A stretch of 64,000 bases of DNA from Mycoplasmoides gallisepticum. GTDB taxonomy: Bacteria > Bacillota_I > Bacilli_A > Mycoplasmatales > Mycoplasmoidaceae. The position numbers and the translations under genes were made by a program. The first letter of the stretch is position 1, and every line of letters begins with the position of its first letter. Shown piece by piece: positions 30,278-42,183 of the stretch. The notes under the pieces were generated by a model that saw nothing but the letters and a program-made list of their open reading frames with translations, was not told the origin of the DNA and ran no database searches. The stretch spans positions 186,001 through 250,000 of the forward strand of contig NZ_LS991952.1 of assembly GCF_900476085.1 (NCBI RefSeq), given 5' to 3'.

Positions 30278-33200
30278 ATGATAATGAATCCAAAGATACA
30301 TAACAAAATCCTGAAGAATTTAGCAAAGTTAAAAAAGAAAGTATTCACTAAATATGCGGCTTATGATTTTAACTTTGCTTATGATAAGAACGGTAACGTC
30401 TATCTTGTTGGGGTAGATAATGTTACCAACCAAACGTTTAATCTGATTAAACCAGTCTTTAAATTCTTAAAAAAACCATTACCAGCTGAGCTGTATGGGA
30501 TGGATCAACAACCCTTTTATTTTGTTAATAACCATCATTATATTGATGCGCTTAATAGTGATACGGGTGAACAAGAACTATTAAGATATAATGTGATCGA
30601 CCAATCATTAGTTAACGCTCAAACTAATGATCTTGTTGATCCGGCTTTTTATACTGATCTAGAAGGTTATGAACTAGATCTAAGTCAGTATACTGGTTCA
30701 TTATTAGATTTAAGTAATGAAGTGATTTCAGTTGAACAACAACCTGTTGAACAAGAAGTAAATCTTACACCAGAACAAGTTGAAGAAGCTGAACAAGTAG
30801 AACAACAACCAGTTGATCAACAACAAGTTCAACAGGTTGATCCTAATCTTAATGAACAACCAGTAGAAGGAGATAATCAAAACTTCACTCAACAGTATTA
30901 TGATCAACAGCTAGGTTATGCTGATCAAAATGTTGATTATGGTTATGATCCACAACAGTACACTCAAGAACAAGATTATGTTGATAACACCCAACAATAT
31001 GACCAAGTACAAGATTATGTTGATCCTAACCAACAATACTATGATGATCAACAGCAATACGACCAACAGGGTTATGATCAAGGATACGATCAACAATATG
31101 ACCAACAAGGATACGACCAACAGGGTTATGATCAAGGGTATGACCAACAATATGATCAACAATATTATGATGATCAACAACAATATGATGAACAACCAGA
31201 TCAACAGGTAAAAGCTGTTGTTGAACAAGTTGTTGATGAAGTTGTAGAAGAACAACAACCAGTTGAAGTAGCTAAACCAGCGCCTACTAAACCAGTTGGA
31301 CCAAAACCACAACCTGGTAAGAAAGCTACTAAGTATGTGATTAAAAAACCAGAACCTAAACCAAAAGTGGTTAAGGAAGAACCAATTGAACCAGCTGTAG
31401 AAAAAGAAGAAGTTGTAACTGTTGTAGAACAAGTAGTTGATCAACCTGTTCAAGTAGCTGAAGTTCAACCAGAACCAGTTGTTGTAGCTGATGATGAGAT
31501 CAAACTAGCTAGTGAACAACCTGTTAAAAAGAAGATCAACTTAGATGATTTACAACAGATCCCAGTTGTAATCAAATTACCTAAGTTTGAAACTCCTAAA
31601 CTACCTGAACCTAAAGCTGACTCTGAACAAAAAGAAGAAATAGCTGTTAAGGTTGTTGAGCAACCAGTTGAAAATCCTCAAGTTCAAGAAACTAAACACC
31701 ACCACGCACTACCTAAGGTTAAGATTGAAAAACGTCAAGAAGTTGAATTAGTTCCATCTAAACTAGATGATCACTATGATCTAATTGAAGAAGAAGATGA
31801 CTTCTTCGTAGATAAATTTAAATTTGAAGATATTAAATTAAGTGATCTACTAGTTGAACAAAAACCAATTGAAGTTAATCAACCTGTTCAACAACCAGTT
31901 GTACTAGAACAATCAACACCTTCAGTTCAAGCTCAACCACAATCTGTTGAACCAAAATTAGAGATTACTAAACTAGAAGAACTGGTTGAGATCAAAACAG
32001 ATAATACAGAATCATTAAATAAATTAGAAACGTTGATTGATGAAAATAAAAAGATCATTGATCAATTCAAACAACTTAAAGAAGAAGCTAAAAAATCTAA
32101 CAGTAATATCAACCTAGAAAAAGTTGCTAAACAACTAGTTGATTATTTAACTAATAAGTTAAATGAAAAAACAGCTGCTTTAAATAAACCTGAACCTAGT
32201 ACAGTTGAACTAAATAAGGTAGAGCAAGCTAAACAAAAAGCAGTTGAAAAATTAGTTCATGAACAAGTTGTTTTTCAACCTAGAGAAAAAGTAGTTCAAC
32301 AACCTAAAGAAGTAGTAGCTAAACCATACTTTGAAGAATCAGATGATCTATTAACATCTGTAAGCAACAAACCAAAACAACCAACATCTGAACTGTTAGA
32401 CTTCTTAGTTCAACAAGTTGTTGATGGTGAAGAAGACGATCTACCGCCACCGACTAATTTTGATAAATGACCAAACCAAAACGTTCGTCAAAAATTAGAT
32501 GAGATTAACCAAGTTGAAGCTCAAAGGTTTAATCAAACTCAGTTTGTTCCACCACAAAGTTTAAATCAAGTTGAAACTCCTAACCAAAGATTGTTCTTAG
32601 AACCTGAGATCCAAGTTCAACCACAAGCTTTATACACAGCTTCAAGAGAACACGAACAAGTTCAACCTAAAGCTCAACACCAACAACCAACTACTAGAAT
32701 TGAACGTGAAGAAGTGGTTAATAAATTTCAACGTGAACCACTTGTATCACCTAATAGACTGGCTTATCATTCAAACAAAGAGTTTGATGATCTTTATCAA
32801 AACCACTACGAACAAAGAACCGCTAGAATCAACCCACAAGATTCTTATTATGATCAAGGTTATGAACAACCTGATCCATATCAAGAACAACAACCATACC
32901 CACAAGAACAATATCTAGATCCTAGATACCAACAACAAGTTGATCCTAGATATCAAAAAGAAACTTATCAAGAATATAACCGTCCATTTCCACCTAATCA
33001 AGAGTATGATTACTACCCACCAGCTTATGAATCTAGAAGGGATTATCAACCTTACCAACCAAGAAGAGTAAACTACGAAGTTCGTAAACCTCTAGCTTAT
33101 GAGTTTAGTAAGCAACCAGCACCACGAAGATACCAACAGCTTCCTAACCGCTATAACGAGTCTGATCAGTCTAGACAACTAGCTTATCCAGTTCATAAAG

Positions 33201-33508
33201 GCACTTTAAGAACTGAAGCTGACTTCTTAAGATTTAGAGAAGGTTATGGGTATGATTATGATCGTCCATCGACCCAGTATTATCGTTCTAACTATGACAC
33301 TTATGTGAGAGAAGTAAGAAGACCAATTAGACAACTAGGTATGATTGAACCGGTTGCTGAATTTAGAAGTAGAACTTTAGCACCTAGAAGAGTCGCTAGA
33401 CCAACTTATGGACTAAGAAGGGTATCAAGAATCCCTTCATTAGCACCTAGAGGTTATAACCAACAACCAAGAGTGCGAAGAGTACCAGTATCAAGAGGCT
33501 ACTGATAA
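30278..33508 (+). CDS. hlp3: Hlp3 / HMW3-like attachment-organelle cytoskeletal protein
   Basis: A 1076-residue cytoskeletal accessory protein of the attachment organelle. I recognise it as Hlp3 (HMW3-like) by position before mgc2 and by its composition; M. genitalium has hmw3 then p32. After a globular N-terminus (1-150), residues ~150-320 are acidic and Q/Y/D-rich with imperfect tandem YDQQ/YDQG repeats (nt ~31020-31200). There follow Pro/Val/Glu-rich segments, a helical part (LETLIDENKKIIDQFKQL), a Q/Y/P-rich region and a basic, Arg-rich C-terminus (RRVARPTYGLRRVSRIPS). A TGA (Trp) at 32468-32470 lies mid-protein. A second TGA at 33503-33505 is followed by TAA, so the protein ends GYW. Homologues bind fibronectin and organise the terminal organelle. 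Confidence 0.85.
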
Positions 33509-34317
33509 TGGACAGATCAAAAAATCATGCCTTAGATTTTTTTATCAAGCATACGAACTATTCACCTAACCAGGTTAGTAGAATTGAACCAATTCACAAC
33601 GGGTTTACCAACCTGTCTTATTTAATTGAAACTAGTGACCAACAAAAGTACCAAGTCAGGTTTGCTTTAAACAGCGAACTAGTTAACCGAGTTAATGAGT
33701 ATCAAGTAATCACCTTATTAAAAAACGACTTATTCATCTATTTTGACCAAGCAACAGGTGATTGCATTAAAAAATGAATCGTTGGTCACGAAGTTGATTA
33801 TTTTGACCAAACCAGGTTAGAAAAATTGGCTAAAGCAATTAAAAAAATTCACCAAGTTCAAGTTGGTAATTGTTCAATCTTACCAATTGATTATTATAAG
33901 GGGATTGAAAATGCCAAATTAGCAACGAGGCATAAACGACTTTATCTATCCCTAATTAATAAATATCGTGATCTACCAAAACACCTAACCCATTCAGATC
34001 TGAATGCTCATAATATTTTGGTAGATGAATATAATCAGATCCACCTGATTGATTTTGAATGATCAAGGATCAATAATGCTTACTTTGATCTAGCTAATAT
34101 GGCTAGAGAATCATTAAGTTTAGAACAAGCATATTATCTAGTTGATTGCTATGGTGGGCTTGATCTTAAGATCTTTAATGAGTTCTTAATCATTAGCTGT
34201 TTATTTGCTTTAATCTGAACTTATAATATGCAACAAACAGATAAGATCATAGCCTACCGTAAGGATGTTGAAAAGCGCTTAGCTTATTATTTAGAATCTT
34301 TTGTAGTGAACTTATAA
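33508..34317 (+). CDS. LicA/choline-kinase-like phosphotransferase
   Basis: A 269-residue protein of the choline/ethanolamine kinase (APH-like) family. Brenner motif HSDLNAHNILVD carries the catalytic Asp and Mg-binding Asn; IDFEWS carries the DFG-like Asp. The N-terminal NGFTNLSYLIE resembles the ATP-binding G-loop. Start ATG overlaps the hlp3 stop by one base (TAATG), so it is coupled to it. TGA-Trp codons near 33774 and 34060. Likely substrate is choline or another amino alcohol; role in phosphocholine or lipid metabolism is family knowledge, not seen here. Confidence 0.85.
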
Positions 34318-34323
34318 AGATTC

Positions 34324-34337
34324 CGATTTTAAAATCG
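34324..34337. promoter_or_regulatory. Perfect 14-bp palindrome touching the mgc2 -10 box
   Basis: CGATTTTAAAATCG is fully palindromic and ends exactly where the -10 box TATAAT (34338-34343) begins. It may be an operator for a dimeric regulator or only an AT-rich chance palindrome. Confidence 0.45.
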
Positions 34338-34343
34338 TATAAT
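34338..34343 (+). promoter_or_regulatory. -10 box (TATAAT) of mgc2
   Basis: A consensus TATAAT stands 42 bases before the mgc2 start. Confidence 0.65.
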
Positions 34344-34384
34344 ATATATAATGTGTAAATATACAAAATTGATAAATAACAATT

Positions 34385-35284
34385 ATGTTTAGTCTTAAAA
34401 AGTTAAAGTCCAAACTTGTTGGAGTTAGCTTTGTGTTCTCGGGTGTTATTGCGCTTGGAACTGGAGTTGGTCTAACCAGTGAACACAAATACGAACATTC
34501 ACCCACACTTGTTTTACATGAAGGTGAAACTAACTCCGTTGGTCCAAGAAAGATTACCTCCGAACCCTGATTTTATCCAGTAGTGGGTGCAGGTGCTGGG
34601 TTGATTGTTGTTTCTTTACTCTTGGGTTTAGGGATTGGGATTCCGATCGCTAAGAAAAAAGAAAGAATGATGATCCAAGAACGTGAAGAACACCAAAAGA
34701 TGGTTGAATCCCTTGGAATAATTGAAGAACAAAATAAAACAGAAGCGATTGAGCCAACTGCAGCAGTGCCAACTGAAGAAGTTAATACTCAAGAACCAAC
34801 TCAACCAGCTGGTGTTAATGTAGCTAATAACCCTCAGATGGGGATCAATCAACCTCAGATTAATCCGCAATTTGGTCCTAATCCCCAACAAAGAATTAAC
34901 CCACAGTGCTTTGGTGGCCCAATGCAACCTAACCAAATGGGAATGCGACCAGGGTTTAACCAAATGCCCCCACAAATGGGAGGAATGCCACCTAACCAAA
35001 TGGGAATGCGACCAGGGTTTAACCAAATGCCCCCACAAATGGGAGGAATGCCACCAAGACCAAACTTCCCTAACCAAATGCCTAATATGAACCAACCTAG
35101 ACCAGGTTTCAGACCACAACCTGGTGGTGGGGTGCCGATGGGAAATAAAGCTGGAGGTGGGTTTAATCACCCAGGTACACCAATGGGTCCAAACCGCATG
35201 AACTTCCCTAATCAAGGAATGAATCAGCCCCCACACATGGCAGGACCAAGAGCTGGTTTTCCACCACAAAATGGACCTAGATAA
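34385..35284 (+). CDS. mgc2: Cytadhesin MGC2 (P30/P32 family)
   Basis: MGC2 (299 aa) is a surface cytadhesin of the attachment organelle, related to P30/P32 of human mycoplasmas. Residues 1-30 form a signal/TM segment (LVGVSFVFSGVIALGTGVG). A second TM segment follows near residue 65 (AGAGLIVVSLLLGLGIGIPI). Then comes a charged region (KKKERMMIQEREEHQKM) and a C-terminal Pro/Met/Asn/Gly/Gln-rich half. Two perfect copies of a 63-bp tandem repeat lie at 34928-35053 (unit NQMGMRPGFNQMPPQMGGMP). It is an established M. gallisepticum protein and typing target; its presence identifies the species. The single in-frame TGA-Trp is at 34568-34570. Confidence 0.95.
34928..35053 (+). repeat. 63-bp in-frame tandem repeat (2 copies) in mgc2
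   Basis: Units at 34928-34990 and 34991-35053 are identical, each 21 codons (PNQMGMRPGFNQMPP plus QMGGMP). Copy number change would keep the frame. Confidence 0.95.
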
Positions 35285-35380
35285 GACTTTAGAAAACTAA
35301 AACTTAATCTTTATCAACTAAAAAAAAATATTTAAACCAAAAATATTATTATTAAATCTTTTAAACTTTTTATATATTTA

Positions 35381-35386
35381 TATAAT
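35381..35386 (+). promoter_or_regulatory. -10 box (TATAAT) before gapA
   Basis: TATAAT stands about 60 bases before the GTG start of gapA in an AT-rich spacer. gapA may also be read through from mgc2. Confidence 0.5.
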
Positions 35387-35443
35387 AATAATTAAATCTT
35401 TAAATAACCTAATGTTTGTTAACATAGTAGAAGAATTTAAATC

Positions 35444-38400
35444 GTGAAAAAACTTATTTTTAAATTATCAGTCGGAATAACTCCTCTTGCCTTAATCGGT
35501 TTAGGTAGTTTTGGATTAGCAGTTTCTGGAGCTAAGCCAAATAACCTTAAACCTGTTAACCAAGTTGGGGAAATGAATTCACAAGGCCAATCTAATCTTT
35601 TAGAGAAAGCTCGTAGATGAAGAAACTCTAACTTCACATCACTTTCAATTGACGGTACCAACCCAGGTGCATTAGTTTTAACTGGATCAAAATCAATTAG
35701 CCGGATTGATTTGTATGGTAACGTGATTTGAACGTTTGATCCAGGTAACACAAACGATCTAACTGGTAAGGTTGGATTTTATGATGCTAACAATAGATTG
35801 ACTGCATTTTCTGGAGACGTTCCTTTTAATGTAAGTGATCTAAGCTCTAAAACAGTTGTAGAAGCTACTCAAGATCAAGAAGATCCTAATGTTTTCTACT
35901 TATTATTAATTCCAGATGCAGCGGTTCAACAAGAACAAAAGACTAAAGATCAAGTGTTTGAAAACTACTTTATGTCTGATGCAACTGCTACTGGTGATAC
36001 TAGCGCTGAAGGTTCTGCAACTCCTGCTGGTGGTGGTTCAAGTAGTAGTGCTGCTGGAGGAGGTGCTGTTGCTCCTGCTGCTGCGAGTTCGACTGCTAGA
36101 CTTGTTGAAGAAGGGAATAGTGCTGGTATGGGAACGATGACTCCTACTGCTTCTACTTCTGAAACAGTTATAGATTATAATAGCGATCAAAATAAAATTC
36201 CTAAACCTAAAACACTATTAGACAGTAGCGAAAGTTCTGAAAGTATCAATGGTGGAAGAACATATGCGAACATTAACACTCAGAATAATTTACAAGGTGT
36301 TATTGTAAAAGTTAACGAAAATTTATTTAATTCGGAAAATCCCTTTGCAGTAGAAAATATGGCGTTCATTAAGCCGAAGGATATGGTTGATAATTATCCT
36401 TCTACTTGAACACAAGGTTCTGCTAACGGTAAAATGACTAACGTTCTTCAATTCTACAAACATGATAATCCTAATGCTGTTAACAATAGATTCTATAGAG
36501 CAAAATACTATCCTAAACGTTTAGAAACTCAAACAACTACTCCTCTAATTGATAGTTCTTTCTCTCCATATGAGCATCCAGAATGATATGAAGATAATCA
36601 ATTTGTAATGCCGTGAATGCAGTACATAACAAATTTAGGTGGTTTATATGCTAAAGATGGAATGGTGTACCTATTTGGTGGTAACGGTACATGAGTTAAC
36701 AACGAAAGTGCATTAAGTATTGGTGTTTTCAGAACTAAATTTGAAAACAGAACTGCTGAAGCTCCAGGAAACACTAAAACTGTTGGTTATCCATACGGTA
36801 TTTTATTATCAGCGATTTCTTTTGATGCTACTAGAAATGGATTAGCGCTTGCTCCTGCAAGTCTTGGTCAAGATGTTGGTTATCACTTTGTTCCTCGTCT
36901 TGCAGTGGGTGGTGTAAGTTCACCTAGAGGAGCTAACGGTAATATTTTCTTAGGTTCAGCTATTACTTGAGGAACAAACGGTGGTAATTTCTTAGATACT
37001 AAATGACACAGTCCTGCTGTCATTGAAGATGCACCTACTACTTTTGTGACTGTTAATAGTAGTGGTGCGCTTCAGAATAGTGGAAATCCACAACCAACTT
37101 CTACTCCGATGCCTAATAGTAACGGTAATGAAAGCATCCCTTATAGATGAACGAATTCTTATGATTACAACTCTGTAAGATTTGCAGCTCTAATTAGTAA
37201 GCCAGCTGGTGGAAACACAAAACAAGTTGAATCATTATTTACAACCGCTTTAAAATTAGATACATTAAATTCTTTACCAAATAAATTTACTCAAGAAAAT
37301 AATATCTTCTTTAGTTATGCTATGTTAGATGGTCGTCAATGAAGTTTAGGTACACGAAAAGACAGCGCATGATTAACAACTAATACTATTAATAACTTCA
37401 CTTATAATACTCAACAACAATTAGCGTCTACAGTAGCAGGAGAAAACGCTAATCCAAGAAATATCTTAAACGCTTTAACAACTGCAAAAGGGTTTGATCG
37501 AAGAGATATTGGTAATGTAGTATATACTTATTCTAATAATACTAATAAGTTTACTTATTACTATCAAGTTGGTGGCGCGATTACAACTTGACCAGAAGTT
37601 CAAGTAAATTACAAAACTTCGGCTAATATTACTTACTACAATTTAACTAGAACTGATTTTGGAAGTACTACTCCTGCAACTCAAGATGCAAATACCGTAT
37701 CATCTAAATTAAACGGCGCTTACTTATCATCAACTGGCGATCAACAAGGATGATACAACGGTTCAATCTATGTTAAAAAAGCGAGCTTTACACCAAGTAG
37801 CCAAGGTTATACTTGACAAGATTTCAAAGGTTTAACAACTACAGCAAGTAACGCAGTTATTTCTAACTGAACAAAAGCTGGATACAGTATTAGACCAGAT
37901 GATGATACAGTATTCAACGTTTCTAAGATTCCTTTTGAAAAAGAAATCACCGCTGCTGTTAATGTAAGATCATTAGATAGTTACTATGTACAATTAAATG
38001 GTGAAACTTCAGTTAATACTGTAGCTAGAGTAAGTCCTGATTCTAGCGCTTTAGCCCTAAACCCTAACAGAATTACTAACCCATTGATGAATAGAGATAA
38101 CGTAATCGGTCAAGGTGCGTTCATTAGTAGAAATGATATTCCATCATCATTCTTTGAAAACAAAATTAATGATATTGTAACTACAGAAGCTGATGGTAAA
38201 GAAGTATTAGATAGTAAATACATTAATTCGATCTATAGATATACTCCACCTCAAAACAATCCTGATATTAGATTAAGATTATTAGTAATTGATCGTTCTA
38301 GAGCAACCAATGACTTCATTAAGTTATTACCTCAAGTATTAGTTGATGGCGAATACGTTGCTGTTCCACAAGCTAATAGTGTGTTTGTGTCTGACCAAGA

Positions 38401-38812
38401 ATTTACTGGTTTTGATGCGCTTCCAGGTTATGTATTACCAGTAGCGATCTCGATTCCGATCATCATAATTGCCTTGGCATTAGCTTTAGGTCTAGGTATT
38501 GGTATTCCAATGTCTCAAAACCGTAAGATGTTGAAACAAGGATTTGCGATTTCAAACAAAAAAGTTGATATTCTGACAACAGCCGTTGGTAGTGTGTTCA
38601 AACAAATTATTAATCGAACATCTGTGACAAATATTAAGAAGACTCCACAAATGCTTCAAGCCAACAAGAAAGATGGAGCATCTTCACCAAGCAAGCCATC
38701 AGCTCCAGCTGCTAAGAAACCAGCAGGACCAACTAAACCATCTGCTCCAGGGGCAAAACCAACAGCACCAGCTAAACCAAAAGCTCCAGCACCAACTAAG
38801 AAAATTGAATAA
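35444..38812 (+). CDS. gapA: Primary cytadhesin GapA
   Basis: GapA (1122 aa) is the main cytadhesin of M. gallisepticum (P1/MgPa-like) and is needed with CrmA for attachment to airway cells. Start GTG at 35444 gives a signal segment (LSVGITPLALIGLGSFGLAVSG). An Ala/Gly/Ser-rich low-complexity segment lies near residue 180-215. A single C-terminal TM segment (IPIIIIALALALGLGIGIP) is followed by a basic juxtamembrane motif KKVDILTTAVGSVFKQII and a Pro/Ala/Lys-rich cytoplasmic tail. I read the whole frame from 35444 to 38812: no stop or frameshift, with about twenty TGA-Trp codons. The known avirulent R-high lesion (a frameshift in gapA) is therefore absent. Confidence 0.96.
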
Positions 38813-38833
38813 TTAAGGTAATATATTAAAGAT

Positions 38834-41800
38834 ATGAATATTTCTAAAAAACTTAAAAGTTATACATTGATAGGTGGATTAGCTGTATTTGGAGCTCTTG
38901 GTTCTGCAAGCTTTGGCTTTAAGCAATCAGATAAGAGTAACGATAACACGCAATTAGTTAATCAAGCAAGAACGCTAGATGCTAATTCTGTTAGACTTGC
39001 AGGTCTTGGACAAAATGGTTCGTTGTTCAATACAGTTCTTAGAGATGTTGATGATAACTTTATAACAGCAGCTAATGGAACAATTATCAAATTAGATAGT
39101 TTTACTAAACCATTATATGGTTTAGATCTAAGTGATGATTTTGCTGGATACAAAGTAAAACAAATAGTTTCAGATTACACAACTAGCAGAAATAGATTTG
39201 ATCAAAGACAAACAAGAGCATATTATGCTCTGTTGGTTAATGATGAAGCTAACGTTCATTTAAAAAGAATTAATACTAACTCAAATAGAATTGGTAATAG
39301 AAACAACAATTCTAAGTTTGTAATTGGTGGTGTTGATAATCCAGCTCACGTAATTAGATTTACTGATGATGGGACTAAATTTAATTTTACAAAGCAAACT
39401 CAAGGTGAAATTGTTAATGACTTCATTTTAGATGCGCCAATCTTACCTAAAGATTTACACCCAGATTGATATAACTTATACATTCAAAGAAAGATCTTAC
39501 CAAATGACGTAAACACTGCAGTTGTTCCTTGACCAGTAGGTAGAGTTAGTGGAACAAATGCTGATGATGGGATGTTTGATTTTGGGAATGGTCAAATAAC
39601 TAATACAGATCCTATTGCTCAAACTAAAACCACTACTGATAATCAAAATCCTTCAACTTTTAATTCAGGAGCAATGCCTGGTGCAAACAATAGATACGAT
39701 TCTCAATTGAATGTCAAGCATAGAATTAAAACATCTTTCCAATTAGATGAAAAATTTGTTTATCCAGAATGAACTGGTTCTGAAGAGAATAAAAATATTA
39801 CAAGATTAGCTACTGGAAGTTTGCCAAGCAACGAAAGATATTGAATTCTTGACATACCAGGGACTCCACAAGTTACTTTAAAAGAAGATTCAGTTAACGT
39901 ATTTTCAAGACTATACTTAAACTCAGTTAATTCTTTATCATTCATTGGTGATAGTATTTATATTTTTGGTACTTCTGAATTACCATCATTATGATACTAT
40001 TCATTCCCAACTAGATTATCTGATCTAACCGCTTTGAATCAAGTTAAAACAGATGATATTGAAGCTTCAAGCACTGATAACGGTACAACAACAAACGGAA
40101 CAACGACAACAACTGATACATCTAGTGGTTCAACAGGTGCTGGAACAGGAAATACTACTAACACTTCTCAAACAGTTTCTAATCCTACTTTAAATACTTA
40201 TCGTAGTTTTGGAATTGATAGTAAACCAACTTCTGCAAACAAAATAGATGAAACTAATTGAGCAGATCCTAATGTTATTGAAGCAAGAATATATGCTGAA
40301 TACAGATTAGGTATTCAAAATGAAATTCCAATAACTAATGCAGGAAACTTTATCCGAAACACAATTGGTGGTGTTGGTTTTACTTCAACAGGTTCAAGAG
40401 TAGTTTTAAGAGCTTCTTATAACGGTGATCAACGTCCAACTGGAAACTTCCAACCTTTCTTATACGTATTTGGTTATTTAGGATACCAACAAACTAGAAC
40501 AGGAACTTTCTGATACGGAACATATAAACTATTAAACAACAGCCCTTACGACGTATTAGATGCTGCAAGAGTAGGTACTGAAACCAATCAATTTAGAAGA
40601 ACTTCATTAACATACCCTGTTATGGGTGGATATCTAACTGAAGAAGGTGCTAGAAGTTTCTCTAATACTCCATATATAAGAGCACAAGGTGACACACCAG
40701 AAAGCCGAAGCATCTTCCAATCTGGCTATTCTGATAATACTTATGAGTACATTCAATCAGTTTTAGGATTTGATGGAATTAGAAATAACTTAAATGTTGG
40801 GGTTAAAGCATCAAGCTTCTTAAACTCAAATAGACCAAATCCAAACGGTCTAGAAATGATTGCTGCAACAACATACTTAAGATCACAAATTGGATTAGCT
40901 AGAACATCTGGATTACCAAACCAACAACCATTCGGAACAACTCACCAAGTTATTTCAGTATCACCTGGTGATCAGTTCTCATCAATTAAGAATATTAGAA
41001 CAATCTTCCCTGGTAACCAGTTATGATACTTCTTATTCACAAATGAAAATAATAAATCTAGTGTTTATACATTAAGATTAGCTGACTCAAGTAACCCTGA
41101 TGCGTCAAGCTCATTCAGTCCAACAAGTTTAATTGACGTTAATGAAATTGGTGTAATCTTACCTTTATTAGACAATTCATTCTATACAGTAAATGCTGCT
41201 GGTAATGTTGCATTGTTCTCATCAAACCCTGGTTCTCCTGGATCATATACTGCTGTAAATACATTTAATCAGAACTTATCTGATATTGCTTTTGAAGGTT
41301 CTGGTGCTAAATATACATCTGATTTCTGAGGAACAATCCAATTCAAACCCGATGAGTACTTAATTCAAAATGGGTTCACTAGTCAAGTGGCTAGAAACTT
41401 CGTTACAAACCAAAGCTTCTTAAACAGTTTAGTTGACTTCACTCCTGCTAATGCTGGTACTAACTACCGTGTAGTGGTTGATCCTGATGGTAATTTAACA
41501 AACCAAAACCTACCTCTAAAAGTTCAGATCCAATACTTAGATGGTAAGTATTATGATGCTAAATTAAAGAACAATAATTTAGTAACATTCTCTTATAACA
41601 ACTTTGCTGCTTTACCTTCATGAGTAGTGCCTACAGCAATTGGTAGTACATTAGGTATTCTTGCAATTATGATCATCTTAGGATTAGCTATCGGTATTCC
41701 TTTAAGAGCTCAAAGAAAATTACAAGACAAAGGGTTCAAAACAACATTCAAAAAAGTTGATACCTTGACTGCTGCTGTTGGTTCAGTTTACAAGAAGATT

Positions 41801-42022
41801 ATTACCCAAACTGCTAACGTTAAGAAAAAACCTGCTGCTTTAGGTGCTGGTAAATCTGGTGATAAGAAACCTGCTGCTGCTGCTAAACCTGGTGCTCCAG
41901 CTAAACCATCTGCACCAAAAGCTAGCTCACCAGCTAAACCAACTGCGCCTAAATCTGGTGCGCCTACAAAACCAACTGCTCCTAAGCCAGCTGCTCCAAA
42001 ACCAACCGCTCCCAAAGAATAA
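38834..42022 (+). CDS. crmA: Cytadherence-related protein CrmA
   Basis: CrmA (1062 aa) acts with GapA in cytadherence; both are required. The signal segment is SYTLIGGLAVFGALGSASFG. Features: Thr/Ser/Gly-rich stretch near residue 410-440 (NGTTTTTDTSSGSTGAGTG), a C-terminal TM segment (STLGILAIMIILGLAIGIP), a juxtamembrane motif KKVDTLTAAVGSVYKKII like that of GapA, and a Pro/Ala/Lys-rich tail. The start at 38834 is 21 bases after gapA, so they are co-transcribed. The frame is open throughout; no frameshift was found. Confidence 0.95.
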
Positions 42023-42049
42023 AAATAAAACTTCTTAGTTTTAAAAAAT

Positions 42050-42110
42050 AACCTCCCTTCTCTACGATAAGGTAATCATTACCTCTATCAAAAAAGGGTG
42101 GTTGTTTTAT
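42050..42110 (+). terminator. Hairpin between crmA and crmB
   Basis: An imperfect stem AACCTCCCTT / AAGGGTGGTT (one mismatch) encloses a smaller GGTAAT / ATTACC hairpin and is followed by GTTTT. It may partly terminate transcription after crmA or protect the 3' end of its mRNA. Confidence 0.55.
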
Positions 42111-42183
42111 GTATAATAATTACATACTAAATTTAGTTAGATTAACCAAGTAAATAATCAATTTAGTTATCATCAAAAAGATA

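Noticed and set aside
31020-31200. Possible CRISPR array in the regular hlp3 repeats
   Set aside because: The repeats are short, imperfect, in-frame codon repeats with no unique spacers, and no cas gene is present.
30911-31468. A 185-codon open frame on the minus strand across the hlp3 repeat region
   Set aside because: It is the mirror of the Q/Y/D-rich repeats (the CAA/GAT repeat reads as leucine/isoleucine in reverse). No start signal or family pattern.
30278-33508. EAGR box in Hlp3 as in HMW1/P65 proteins
   Set aside because: The N-terminal YDKNGNVYLVG segment has a faint resemblance, but the Trp- and Gly-rich EAGR pattern is not present.
34628-35269. A 213-codon minus-strand frame opposite mgc2
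   Set aside because: It reflects the Pro/Met/Gln-rich codons of mgc2 read in reverse; its Trp/His/Ser-rich content is not protein-like.
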